Shown here piece after piece: positions 32,023 through 45,100 of a stretch of DNA of 64,000 bases. Source of the stretch: Halichondria panicea (Eukaryota > Porifera > Demospongiae > Suberitida > Halichondriidae); contig NC_087392.1 of NCBI RefSeq assembly GCF_963675165.1, forward strand, positions 2,619,001 through 2,683,000, given 5' to 3'. Every line of letters starts with the position of its first letter. The first letter of the stretch is position 1. The position numbers were made by a program, and so were the translations under genes. The notes beneath the pieces are model-generated. The model searched no databases. It worked only from the letters and a program-made list of their open reading frames with translations, and had not been told where the DNA came from.

Positions 32023-35000
32023 ATGGATTCTTTTCGTACTGCATTCTTCATAATATCTATCTGTTTGCTATCTTGGAGTCTTATATACATCTGCTTGCAC
32101 TGGATAGTCATTATCTATGGGTGAGTACAGAGCTAGAGCAAGTGAACAAGTCTAAGGATTCATTGTGCCGTACCGTAAGGCTAGTCTGGCCACGCCCTCC
32201 CCAATTTTTGTGAATTCAACACTCAAAGAAATTTTGGAGCATGAAACTGCATGGTAGGCAGGTGCATGTACTGATTAGATGGATGGATGGAGAGGATGGT
32301 CACGCCTATCTCAAGATTGTATGCCCTGATCACTCTAAAATTAAAATTACTGCAAAAAAGCCTATTATTTTGAAAAAAGCTAGCACAAAAATTGTCACAG
32401 CTAGTCGTACTCCATAGTTCTTCTCAATGACAACTTGTTCAGTTTTGGTTTTTTGCTGTGTAATGCTCCTTATCTCTTGTATCTTTTACAGATCGAAGAG
32501 ACAATAATTTTAGTTAAAACAGAGTGTGACTCACTTAATCCATCATATAATTATCACCTTACAGCCACCAAAAAAAGATTTTCTTATGTGTAATTGAGTA
32601 ATATAGCTCCCTGCAAACAGCTCAACCCTAACCTTCCTGTAGAATAGTTTGTGCAATACCCATTGTCCACAGAGAGATTGATGCAGTCGCCTGACAGAAA
32701 CCGTGCACATGCTCTCTAGATAAATGTAAATTGCGCAAGTAGGTTTGCCCCAAGCAGGCTTTATTGCGAACATTTCATTTCACATATATAATTATGTGTA
32801 CCATCCCACATTGCAACGTTTTTGAGTTATGCGAATCACGCGACTTTGTTGTGGGGCGGAGCCTACCGCTAGTAATAGCTATATAGTGCTCTCCTGCAGT
32901 TCATTCTCAGGAATCGAGTCATAATTTAACTGCCGCCGCATTCAAAACAGGAAGGAAGCAGGATGAGAACGAACCATTTATGTGGCCTAATAGGCCGGTA
33001 TATATAAGCTTCTACGATTATAATTATTGTGAGGCCTTTCGTGCATTGTGTTGGTATTGTAGAGAAGTAGAGTATGTTCCACTGTTGACAGTATATAGCC
33101 GTGTGCGCTTTGTGTTTGGAGAGGATTTAGAATTGGTTTGTATACGTGCAATCAGTGCATGCATGGAGACTCTTGTGACTTCGCATGTGAAGAGTCACAG
33201 TGACTATTATTCATTCACTCCAGGAAAAGAAAGCTACATTCAAAAAAAGAATTATCCAACAAGCTCTATGAATCACAAGGTGTTTCTATCATCAAGGTAA
33301 TATAGTGTTATCCATACAATTCCATTTTCTATTCTTATAATCAGCCACTCTACGGGTATGATCGAAACCTAAAGGAAAATTTGGAAACCTTTTTCAAATT
33401 GGATTATCCAAAAGTGAGTAAATTGTGTAGCAACAATTTTGGCATCGTGTATATATAGCTGCATTTCCATGGTTTTGATTTGTAGATTTGCAAACTAAAT
33501 CTTCGTTCATGAGATAACGTTGAAGGCTGTTGCAGAATTTATAAGTTAAATACTCCCATTAAAGCACTAGCTATTACGTAATTATAGTACCGGTACATGT
33601 AACTAAAATAGCGAGAAAGAGCCGCCATTGGAAAATATGATATCTTTACAGATCCTTCCCTTTTTTAACAACAGTGAGAAGCCATTGGGCACTTTGATCT
33701 CTTTGATCCTCCCCTTTTTTCTATATTCATTGACAGGAAATTCATACTACAATCTTGAGACATTAAAAACTTCTGTTTCCACCAGCATGATTTCTGTAAA
33801 TAAAACCCCATAAACTTCACACTGTGCACTTAGTACTATTTGAGCGCAAAACTGAGGAATTTTGCACCATAGGATTTTTAGTACCATAATTTGTTTTTAA
33901 CAGTTTGAACTCTTGCTGTGTGTTGGGGAAGAGAAAGATGGTCCCAGTCTTCCAATCATCAGTGAACTGAGAGCAAAGTATCCTACTGTTGATGTCAAGG
34001 TATTCCAAGGTTAGCCACATCCGACATGATTGTATATACCTTCATTTTGTGTGTGGAGTGCTTGACTGGGGCAGAGATATAATAACGCTTTCTCTCTAGG
34101 TGGTGAAGATGTTGGCCCCAATCCGAAGATCTGCAACATGATGCCAGGCTACAAGAGTAGTCAGTATCCCCTGATCTGGTTCAGTGATAGTACCATTTAC
34201 AGTGAGTTATGTACAAGTAGTATGGATTAATAACGACAGAATGTGGGAATTGAGGGGCATACAATGCATGTGATCTGCTCAGTTATATGACCATGCATGC
34301 ACACAACTAATCTATACAGCCCCTCCAGACAACCTAACAGAAATGATGTCTCACATTGGTAACCCAAAGGTCGCCATAGTACATCAAGTAGGTGAACATT
34401 ATCTGAGACTGAAAATAATTGTTTGTTTTTAATAGATGCCTTTTGTGTGTGATTTTGAAGGATTTGCTGGTTATCTAGATAAAGTGAGCAAATTGCTTTG
34501 AATGCCTCGTGTAAGTTGTCGCCCCCAGGTGTACTTTGGCACTCAGCTCTCCAGAATCTACCTACTCAGTGTTCTGCTCAAACAGAACTGCCTCTGTGGT
34601 GCATCTTTGCTCATGAGTAAGCATTCTCTGGGGGAAGCAGGAGGTGAGGAATTCCACAAAATATATATATATACATGCGTACACTAGCTAGGTTGCCAGG
34701 GCATTTGGACCTTATTATCTAACAGGCCCCTGTTCTTTCAGTGCTAAAGGTAACCATTTAAGGCGCTTTGGTTTGGGTACATATACATAAAGTACTATGT
34801 TCCTTGTCAATATCAGTGACGAGAGTTCATGTAGGTTTGCAAGCATTTGGTGACACTCTTGCTGAGGACAATTTCTTGGGGAGAGCTATGCTTGAAAGGT
34901 AAGCTTTTGTATATCAGGCTTGCCTTCAATGTTGCGTTTATGTTTTTATAGAGGTTGGGAGTTATCTCTGAGCACCAAATTGGCTTTACTGAACCAAGGA

Positions 35001-35609
35001 ACTAAGTCAGCTGCATTGTACCGAGCACGTGTTACAAGGTACAACTCTTTAAGAGTGGGTAGCATTTCATGCGTGTTTCCCATTCAATGTAGGTGGACCA
35101 GGCTTCGAGTAGCCATGCTACCATTTCCCAGCCTTCTAGAACCATTCTCAGAGTGTTTTTGCATTTCTCTCTTAGGAGCACTCAGTGCAAAGTTCTTGGG
35201 TTTCAGCTTTCTCGTCTTCTTAATTTCCTATGTCATCATCTGGTTTCTCTCTGATATGGTCCTCCTAAAAATAGTTTCAGTAAGTTAGCTACATGTGAGT
35301 GTACATGCAGTCATGTCTTTTGAGGAAAGTCCTTTGTGTAATAATTATCATTGTTCAATTGTAATGCCTAACAATGCCTCGTACACTTTAAAACAATAAG
35401 TTTGCGAAACTAATTGTATTCTGCAGAATGGCACTCTTGGTTCTTTGTGGCTGGTGTTCCTAGCCTGGTTGTACAGAGAGTCAACCACCTACTGGTGTTT
35501 CTTGTCAGGGCTGGTCGGTAGAGAAGTAACTTGGGGAGGAAAGAGATACAGACTATTGTTATGGGGAAAGGCGGTTAGAATAAATGATTCAATTCCAGAA
35601 ACAGTATAA
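32023..35609 (+). CDS. UGCG: Ceramide glucosyltransferase (glucosylceramide synthase), copy 2
   Basis: Twelve exons: 32023-32120, 33224-33296, 33345-33413, 33904-34009, 34100-34201, 34320-34387, 34436-34483, 34529-34643, 34835-34898, 34952-35038, 35093-35279, 35427-35609. They join to 399 residues. Exons 2-12 have exactly the same lengths as in copy 1. Motifs are kept: [17 protein letters not shown] (D2), LAEDN (D3) and RVTRW for (Q/R)xxRW. Some stretches, such as [13 protein letters not shown] and [11 protein letters not shown], are nearly identical to copy 1. Others differ: [11 protein letters not shown] replaces HIVGMSWLLKK in the acceptor-side region that in vertebrates holds GMSCLMRK. 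It is therefore probably an active paralogue with altered acceptor or inhibitor binding (inference). The N-terminal anchor exon is unrelated in detail to that of copy 1. Confidence 0.92.
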
Positions 35610-35746
35610 GTCATTTCATTTTAATGTTGATATTTCTTATATACTGTCAATCATTATTATGGTTTAAGTAACAAGTGCACGGGCGCCTATTTGACAGCAA
35701 TGAATGATAGAATGATGTAAACACACATGTTAAGAGACAATTAACC

Positions 35747-36937
35747 CTAAGGCAGTGAATGGTTAATACTACAACAGCTACTAGGTAAAGTAGTCCAATT
35801 GTACAGATAACCCATAAAAAAGTGCCACTCAGTTCTTGACGAGCATAAACTACCGACGCTAGTCAGTGACTTATACAGGATAGGTATCTGATCAGCGCCT
35901 ATTTTATGAGTAATTAGGTAAGGTTCTTTACAACCACGATTCGGCCATCCAGGAGTATTCAAGCGAGTGTCGTGCTTCCTCTCAATATTGTAGGGAGTTA
36001 ACATAGCCGACACTGTAGCATCTTCAGCGACATACCAAGTGACCAAGTCTTTGTTAATTGACAACAGTTCAGCTAGATCCCTCGAGAGTATGTATCCACC
36101 TCCCGCTGCGATCGGTGTATACTTTTCACAAATGTACCAGTGAGTTTCTGTATACGGACCAATTTTCATAAGAAATTTTGCTCCTGAAAAGTAGCCCCAG
36201 TATAACCTATCAGTTCTTTGTCTCTGATATAGCTCTGTTGCTATTCTAGGCACATCCACAACTGAGTCCTCGTCGCACTTCAGGGCGTAAGTAAACCGGA
36301 AATTTGCCACTGCTGAAGAAAAACTGTCTAGCGTTCTTCGAGACAGAGTTGCTTTTGAGTCGGTCACATCAGGCAGCAACATCATATCACCATGCTTCTC
36401 AGATTCTTCTGTAATCTTCTCCAACACATCCTTTGCTACATTTGAAACACCTACCACAAATCTGATCACGAGAAGGTACGTACATGTATAAAACATTGAA
36501 TCTAAAGTGACACTTTACTGCTCACCTATACTCAATAACATCCTTCTTCAAGTCAGATATCCACGTTTTTCTGATGATGTTCCGTAAACTCTGTCTTTTT
36601 GCTCCAGAATGAATTAGTATTAGCAATAGCTGTGGAGGTAGATCCTTGTACAGTAGTGGTGTTTGCAGTGTGCAGTCTTTAGCAATGCATGTAGCAGGTG
36701 TATGATACTCTGTGTGTACAAACGATATAAGTGATATGTAAGTACAACAAAATCATAGCAGTACTCACTTATTTTGTAATGTCTGTTCAACAACAGGTGA
36801 ACAGAGAGCACAAAGAACACCACCACACCAACCACTACAAAAGCTAATCTTCTGCTTCTAGTAGCACATATCTTGAACTTTTTCAGCATAACCATTCTAA
36901 AGTAGATGAATAGTAGCTTAATCTTTGTAGTCAACAT
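35747..36937 (-). CDS. GT31 beta-1,3-galactosyltransferase-like enzyme (copy 4)
   Basis: Minus strand, three exons: 36769-36937, 36526-36709, 35747-36461, joining in frame to 355 residues. The signal anchor is VVVGVVVFFVLSVHLL. The catalytic domain has RNIIRKTWIS, RFVVG at the exon 2/3 junction, a DxD block LKCDEDSVVDV (Asp at both ends, Glu between), AAGGGYILSRDLAELL, and a divergent VAEDATVSAMLTPY where the others have an NED block. The C-terminus is Cys-rich (SSCCSINHSLP). The start at 36937 is the furthest upstream ATG in frame; ATG 36895 (MVMLKKFK) gives a 14-residue shorter cytosolic tail more like copy 3. It converges on UGCG copy 2, with only 137 bp between stop codons. Confidence 0.88.
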
Positions 36938-37358
36938 GTAAAATCTTTTGATTGAGCAGTGAGGTATATACACAATATAATAATTATTTTATGTAATACA
37001 GCTGAATTATCCACACCCCCAAAAATGATCCATTTAAAGCGCATCACTGGTGTGAACTTTACCCTTACTAGGACCTTTAGACTTACCGTATTGTTGTGTG
37101 TACAGGAACAGGTCACGTGAGACCCGAACAACAGGCTGGTAAGACATTCCTGTATTTAGTCGCTTTCCTGGTACATGGTACGTACGTACCTTTGTCGCAG
37201 CTCAATACATATACAGGATTGGCACATCTATTGAAGTACTGGTGAGTAGGTTTACTGTCCAATTCGTGCTAGATCTAGTACTGTTTTACTCTACCTGTAC
37301 TATATATAATTCTGCAGGTGCTTGTTTACAAATCAGTAGGTAGCTGGATTACAGAAGA
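36938..37358. promoter_or_regulatory. Divergent intergenic region GT31 copy 4 (-) / CIN85 (+)
   Basis: A 421-bp spacer between two divergent start codons. It should contain both promoters and 5' UTRs. No TATA box or initiator is placed with confidence. A CACGTGA E-box-like motif lies near 37115. Confidence 0.4.
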
Positions 37359-39067
37359 ATGTCTCAGAAGCAAGGTCAGTTGAACAACATGCAGAAATAT
37401 AGGAGTTTAGTGTAGTGTCAGAGGCACTCTTGTCGTACATGTACATGCTTATGAGCTCAGCGGGGAAGTTAATTTACCCAAGCAATGCTTTGGATGTTGT
37501 TAACCTTGTTAGTATTAGAACTGGGTGTGATTGTTTTGGCTGGTTAAGTACCATCTCTGCAACCCTTCTTGTACTACTAGCATGATGTGTGTTGATTTAT
37601 TGACATAGCCAGAATTCAGACCGTATCTCAACATGATTACTATGTATTATGTATATGGAATACAGACCCTATTTCAACATGATTAGTACACACCCACCAC
37701 TCTATTTGTCCAACATGCTACCATAAAAAGTCAAACATGATTCACCAACCAATTACAGACTTCCCTTCTATTTGATAAAGTTTGCTAAAAGCATGTCTAA
37801 TTTGGTCATACTGCTGTTTGTAATTCCCCGTAAAATATGAAATTAACAGTAAAAATTGTTCGCAACACCTGTACTTTGTTTGTGTTGTATGTCATGTTTT
37901 TCTTGATACACATTGAGTGTTATTTTTCCAAACAGAGGCAGAAGTTCTTTTTGATTACGAGAAAACCCAAGATGATGAGCTGTCTTTGAAGGTGGGGGAT
38001 ATCATTCAAGATGTTGTGACAGTGAGTTGTGTGTGTTGCTTCACTGTTTAGATATCCAGGCTTCTCTATTGTGACAGTGTTTAGTTTTGTATGTAGTGTG
38101 TCTTGTAAATGGTATTGTATGTACTGGTCAGGCTGGTGCCTCCCTGTGTGGGGAGAGTCTGGATTTGGACCAATAACCCCCTCTGAAAGGGTGTTGGTAC
38201 TAGTTGTTTCAGAGGAGCTTTGTGCACCTAGACTTTTGTTTTTCCATATACATAATTAACATTACATGATCAATACAAGCCCACCCACTCACACAGGCTG
38301 ATGAAGGCTGGTGTGAAGGAACTCTGAATGGAAAAAGAGGGCTCTTCCCTGACAACTTTGTCAAAGTGAGACCAGCCAAGATCCCACCTCCAGCACAACC
38401 ACCATCACAGCCCCTTCCTGAGCCTAAGGCACCGGTTGTGCGAGGTACTTAACAAATTTTGTTAGTTAGTTAGAGCTACAAGGGAAAATATCCTGATGTT
38501 TGTATGTAGACTATGCAAACATTACATGTGCGTGTCTGTGTGTTTTCAGATGGTGGAGGAGCTATAAAGAGCCGACGTGCTAAGGTGGCATACAGCTATG
38601 TTGCAGAAAGTCCTGACGAGCTTTCTCTTGAACCTGGACAGGTAATTAAAAACTTTACTATTCTGTGCAGGGTTGATGTTTATGAACTGTGTAAACCAGT
38701 CTATTGTCATGCAGATTATTGTCTGATACACTAGAGTCATGTGCTTTCCTTGTTATGTGTACCGTACCATCATAAGGCGTTAGGCAGAGTAACTGCTCAT
38801 CTTGTTAGGAAGTCTGAGGTTTTACATTATTTAGGTAAAACTGAGTAACGAAAAATGGATTGATAAAATAATGAGTGTTCTGCCCTGCTCGCTTTGTTGT
38901 GTAGATTGTGGAGGTGATAGCAGAAGAGGAGGAGGGATGGTTTAGAGGGAGGCTCAACAATAAGGAGGGAGTCTTCCCAAGTAACTTTGTAGAATCCACC
39001 CCGGTACCAGCCGAGCCAACACCCCCTCCAGCTGCACCAGAACCAGGTCAGAACTTGACATTGCACG

Positions 39068-39102
<35 letters not shown>

Positions 39103-42100
39103 TACCATGGGTGGTTCTGTATATTTGCAGTGCTCAAGTCAATATTCACTTACACTCTCTTGATATATTGGATTACGTATGTCATCCATTTATCTATAGT
39201 GCGTCCAGAGGAGCCAGTGGCCCCCAAACAGCCTCCGATGGGTCATAAGCTCTTCCCCTCAATAAACCCTGCCCTGGCCAGAGCACAGCTGAAGTCATCC
39301 GTAAGTAGTCAAGTACATGTAATGTGTAGCAGCAGAATATGCTAATAATAATAATAATATGAACGTTGTACGGTTAACTGTTCCCTACCGTAGAACCCAG
39401 AAAAGAAGACAGCACCCCCTCCCGCATCAACGATCGCTAAGCCAGGTTAGTGACTCATGTGATTTGTAAGTTTGTGTTAAGCACTGTGCATTGGTTGGCC
39501 TAATTACAAACACTCCACTGACACTGCAGAGAGGCCACCTGAGAAAAAGGCTCCAGTTGAGCGAGCAAAGGTGGTGTTTGTGTACAATGCAGAAAATGAG
39601 GACGAGCTCAGTATTAATACTGGTGATGTAGTGGAGATTATCAACAAGGATGTCGGGCAGGATGGCTGGTGGATGGTACAGCTATATGTGTACATGTACC
39701 CAGAATGTATTTAACGAAGCAGGGAATCTGGTGTAGTATCATACAGTAGATCACCACTTAGCCGTTGACGCGAATATTGACTGTATTTTTATATGCAATT
39801 GTGTTATGGCTCTCAGGTGAAGTTGGGTGACAAAGCCGGACTAGTCCCCGATAACTTTGTCGAGATCTTGCCTGCAAGTGCTGCCCCTACGCCAATTGCC
39901 AAGGCCAAGCATCTGCCCCCAAAGGAGGTTTGTTTTAAAATTGGCATTCACATTCCATTCTACACATTCTGTTACCTTGATTTCCCCAAGGCGTAGCCGC
40001 GTGTGTGTGTGTGCGTATCGATTCCAGCTGTAAATACTGACGGTTGCAATGTGACGAAAAGTAACAGCTTCTATATAGCCACCTTCTCTTAGATTTTTTT
40101 GATTTGTGGAAATGCTAACTAAAGCTTCGTTCTCGAGTTATGGCTACAGGAAGGCTTTGCAATCTCTTTAGAATCCTTCGTAGCATAATCTGTTTGCACA
40201 AAGTTTCTAAAGCACTAGCTATTAATTTGTTAGCTATCCAAGTGTGAAAAAAGAGTTTCAAATACTACAATAGGGTGAGTAGTTGTACTTAAATGTACCT
40301 CAAGATTGGAAGAAATTGTGCTGATACTATTGTATAGGTGAATGAATAAGCTATAACATTATTCAAAAATATTTCCCCCGAAGTTGTTGTAGTGGGAAAT
40401 CATTTAAGGTGAAACGGGGGTGATCGTTAAAAGTAACATCAAATATCTCCGGAACTCAAGTATTTCTGGACAAATTTTTGTATCAAAAGATGGAAAATTT
40501 ATTGTGCTAAAACAATTAGACCTTAGCTGACAAATTTGCTTGAGTTCCATTGCTAAGCGAAAGGCACCCAAAAAACTCGATAATTGAGTTTGTGTATATA
40601 CATACAGTAAAAAGTAAAATGTTCTTTTAAAAACGCACGTATAAACGGTAGCGTTAAACCGGATACAGAACAACCACTTCCCTCGTTATAAATTAAAACA
40701 GTGACGTCATCATGAAAAATTTACATGATACTGTATAATTTGTACAATGAGCTAGCTAGCTAGCTCGCTATTATAAAGTACGCAGACAGTCAGACATACT
40801 GATATAGCACTGGAGAAGAGACGATGGTCTTACAAAAACGGTCATTCCAGGTCACAGATAACTTGCATGGAAGGCAACTTAGTCTTGGGGCTGATGCGAG
40901 ACCGAGAACAACTGGGGAAACGGTGCACTGTTGCAAAATAGCATCTATAAGCTAACTAAGAGGATTAAAGCGCTGGACAATCAGCTAGATAATACTGTAG
41001 TACACAAGCTAGCTAGCTACACTGTACACACGAATCGACACGATCATAAGTTAACGAATCTGCTTACTCAGCAATTTTTTTTCACATGCGTGAAAACGGT
41101 AGCGTTTTTGCATAATAAGTTTATTGTGCGTTTTTTATGTGTTTAAACAGGAACGGTGCGTTTTAAGCAAACTGAACGAGAACTTTTTATTGACGGGTAC
41201 TGTACGTAAACTTTACAAAACCATAGATAAACTATTCAGGAATGTTGTGCCAGAGTTCCCTTACCTTATAGCCGACAACGATTGGTCTTTTCCATCGCTA
41301 AGCATTTGTCCACTATAGAACATATTTGCTCTTATAAACCACCACATACCCACCACCTTTGGTTTCCATGGAAACAATTTTGGATATATTTTAGAGTTAT
41401 TCTTTTATCTACACAAAGGTATCAGCAAAATTTCTTAGAAATGTTCCATCACAAGATATTAGCATTTTGTACCAATACCAGCAAATTTGCATTTTTTTAC
41501 TCTCTAGGCTGCAGGCACTGTACACTGCCAGAAGCAGCCAGTGTGTTAACTTTCGCCTCTCAACTGATCATTAATTTTCCTCAAAATTTATTTATAGGAA
41601 ATGCGCAGGATGTCATACAGTGCTGTACTACCGTATATCGAGTTTCGAATGAGCCAGTTGCGAATTGCGGACTTTTCGCATAATTCGCAATCGAAAGAAC
41701 TGCAAGAGTCAGCATGCGCATGCAATAGTTAGAAACGCAATAAGGCTTGTACAGTGTCATTCGCAAGGCATTTGAAACCTGATATATGGTACCTCACTTT
41801 TATCATCATACATCACACTTACGTCACTACTAATTGATCTCATTGGTCAACAGTTATAAGATATATAGAATATTAGCATACAGCACCAGGCATGCACAGT
41901 TTTTTTCAAGTTGTTTTTTTGTTTTTTCATTTGTTCAAGAAAGTAAGCAAAGAGAAAAGAGCCATGCTTGACGGTACTAACACTCAAAGCGACGTTAAAA
42001 ACACGGAAGGTGCTCTCCAACAATATGGCTAAGCTTCCATGGGTCCATGGGCGTGGTTTAGATACATTTTATCCAAGAAAAGCTTGCAACTCCAGTAAGG

Positions 42101-45100
42101 GACGTCAAATGATAAACGCTTGGACCAAGGAAGCTCTTCAGCATCTGTAGGAGTCGACGTGTTGCTCAACTAGCTCTTTAACGGCTGCAAAATTCATCAT
42201 AGTCTTGTTCTTTTTTGCAGTCTGCATCATGGATTGAATTGTTGCTAGAGGGGTCATTTTATAGTGCTGCGGTAACGTGGTATAATATAGATATGCCACA
42301 CCTACTCAGAGGATATGCACCCCATATATCCTCCGCTACCATGGTTACATACGCCTCGGAGTAACTACGGTAGCGGAGGATATATGGGTGCATATCCTCC
42401 TCTTAGGTGTGGTATATCCTATATTTCGATCCTTCCAAGATCATCTCTAGCCATCACACTCTTTCAATACCTTTCATCAAAGCAAAACATGCCCTGAGGC
42501 ATTAAGCACTCAAGGTGCTTGTGGGATTTTTAGGTCCTTTAATTTCGGAACTGACATAACATTATATATTCATTTGTATATTCCTTACCCTCAGACTCCA
42601 GCACCTTCTCAAGTGAAACCTCTCCCCCCTCGTAGTACCTCTATGTCGAGGCCCCCTCCCCCTCAACCCGACTCTACTCGTAGCACCTCAGTGTCACGTC
42701 ATGCTCCCTCTCAACCTCAGCGCCCTCCACCCCCCACAGAACAGAAGAGCTCAATAATAGCAGCTGATGAAGAGGAAGAGAATGCAGGTGTGTGATAATG
42801 ATGGCATACATGTACAGTGTAGGAAATGTGTGTGTGTGTGTGTGTTTATAAGCATGTAAAATGGAGCTAAACAAAGTCGAGTAATTCGAATCCCTTTAGT
42901 TTAAGCTCTTCCTGTTAAGCAAGCATGCATTCTTGTGGAGTTTGTATAACTCACCTGCTTAATTACAGTACGTAATAATAGCAAGGGCGTATGAAGAGAA
43001 GAGGGCATGCAACTCACAATGTATACTGCGTAGTCGTCAAATTACTGATGAGTCAGCAGGATATGCTATATTTAGCCAACCGCCCACTAGAGGAGGTTGG
43101 TCACTTATGTTTTCTATGTAAAACTTCAAACCGCTGAGTCGGCACTTTTTATCTACTTTCTTCCATTAGCTCGTTTATCTTTCTTGCATAACATGTCTTG
43201 TTAACCCGAGGCGCGCTGCGGCGCCATGGGTTATAGTAGTCAGTCTGTCTGTCTGTCTGTGTATTCTGAGTCTACTCACCTGGATGCGATAGCACTGTGT
43301 TTATGCCATGGATAGCCTCAACACAACAAGGTAGTAGTTTTAAATTTGGCATATTTTGATGTTAAAGCTTCGTTGTCGAATAAAAGCGAGCAAAAGCTAA
43401 AAATCTTGAACTTACACGTTGGCAGCTAGCTATTAAACTACACACGGCCTTTATTCGAGGCACCCTACATATTTACAGCTGAAGTGATCCCATACCAGGA
43501 ACAATGGAAAAGGTCGCTAAAATAGAAAGCTAGAATTGTGTCTGGCTTGCTGTCTCTGTAGCAGACTGCTAGGTCTTACTCCAGGAGCCATACTTTTCTG
43601 AGACTCCAAGCTTCTTTACTGTGATCCACAGTGCATATATCTATGTACTCAGCATCTGTTTTATTGCTCCTGAGTTGCTGTGCATGCTAGACAGCTCAGT
43701 CATACATCACTACATGCAGTACATTATATCTGGTTTCTTAATCATGTCACCAGCCGGCGAGGGTTTGCACTTTAGTGCTCTAGTTAGTTTATGAGTCGTA
43801 GTAATTTAACACTATGATTGCTATACCTGCTACATCAAGACAAGAGTCAAAGAAACGAAGAAAGTGCAGCAACAACTCAAAGTTTGTGGCTTCTCTTCTA
43901 GTAAGACTATGCTACTCACTTTCTAGTTTCACTGAGCATTGTTAGCATCATTTACTACTAGTATAGAGAGCTACAATCATCTGTAGTATGTTAGCTTAGC
44001 TTAGCTAGAATAGCTACTTCATGTGTACTTTCTCTGTAAGTTTCCGTATATCTTCACCGTGCACGCACAAAAACAGTGCACGTGCAATGCATTCTTTACT
44101 ATTTTTAGACATAAGCCCCCGCCCATTTGTAATACGATAGATTGTAGTTGCATGCCCTCTTCTCTTCATACGCCTTTGATAATAGTAATAGTAATCGTAA
44201 GCGGTGTCAATTCACTGTGCAATGTGTGCAAGCCTTTCAGGAATGTGGTAGTGTGACCGTTAGCTTATACATGACGATGTAGGAAACAGTTTGTTCTTGG
44301 TACCCAATGTTTTAGCTGAAGTTTTTCCCAAGAGAGAGTTCTTAGTTTTCGTAGTGTGTTGAATAGGGTGTAATTGTAGTTGTACTCTGGATATACAGAA
44401 AACATTGCCTTGAAAGGAAGCAGATTAGTGAGTGACAGTTGTACTCGGCCTGTAGTGTTATCACTGTGTTCTCTTTGTGAAGCTGTTCTGTATATAGTAA
44501 TGAGAGTGCTAGATACAACCAATTATAGTACGTTGCAGCTGCTATTAGTTAGAGCCCCTACATGTAAGTATGTGATCTTATCCTGTAGATTTTGGTGTAC
44601 CCCACACGGACCCACTGGACAGCTCTGCAGTCAAGAATAGGCCAAAGAAATCTAGTCGACCACCATCACGAAGTAACCTACATATGGTTAGTCTAACTAC
44701 GTTAATGAGCGTGTACATGTAAAATGTAATTAATTAGTAATGCAAACTGTGTTGAAAGTATGGAATATAAAATGGATGCTCTATAAAATGTTACACTCTT
44801 TTAGTTTGAATGTACGAGATTTCAATCAATTTATTTTTGCATGTTGTGTAGGATGAAGAAAACGGTAGTGAGCTTCCCCCCGAGCCAAAAGCTCCCACAC
44901 CTCAAGGTGGTGGTGGTGGTGGTGGTGGTGGTGGCGGCGGCCTCACGCCCTGGCAGGCAGAGGTACAGAAGAGAAAGGTGAGTGGTGTGCTTGTCACAAG
45001 TACTCCTTTCTCAGTTACAAGAAGGTAGTTGTTGTCAACATAGTCATGTACATGTACTGCACTGGATTGTTGATTTTTGAATGCAGTGCTTGCCTAGACT

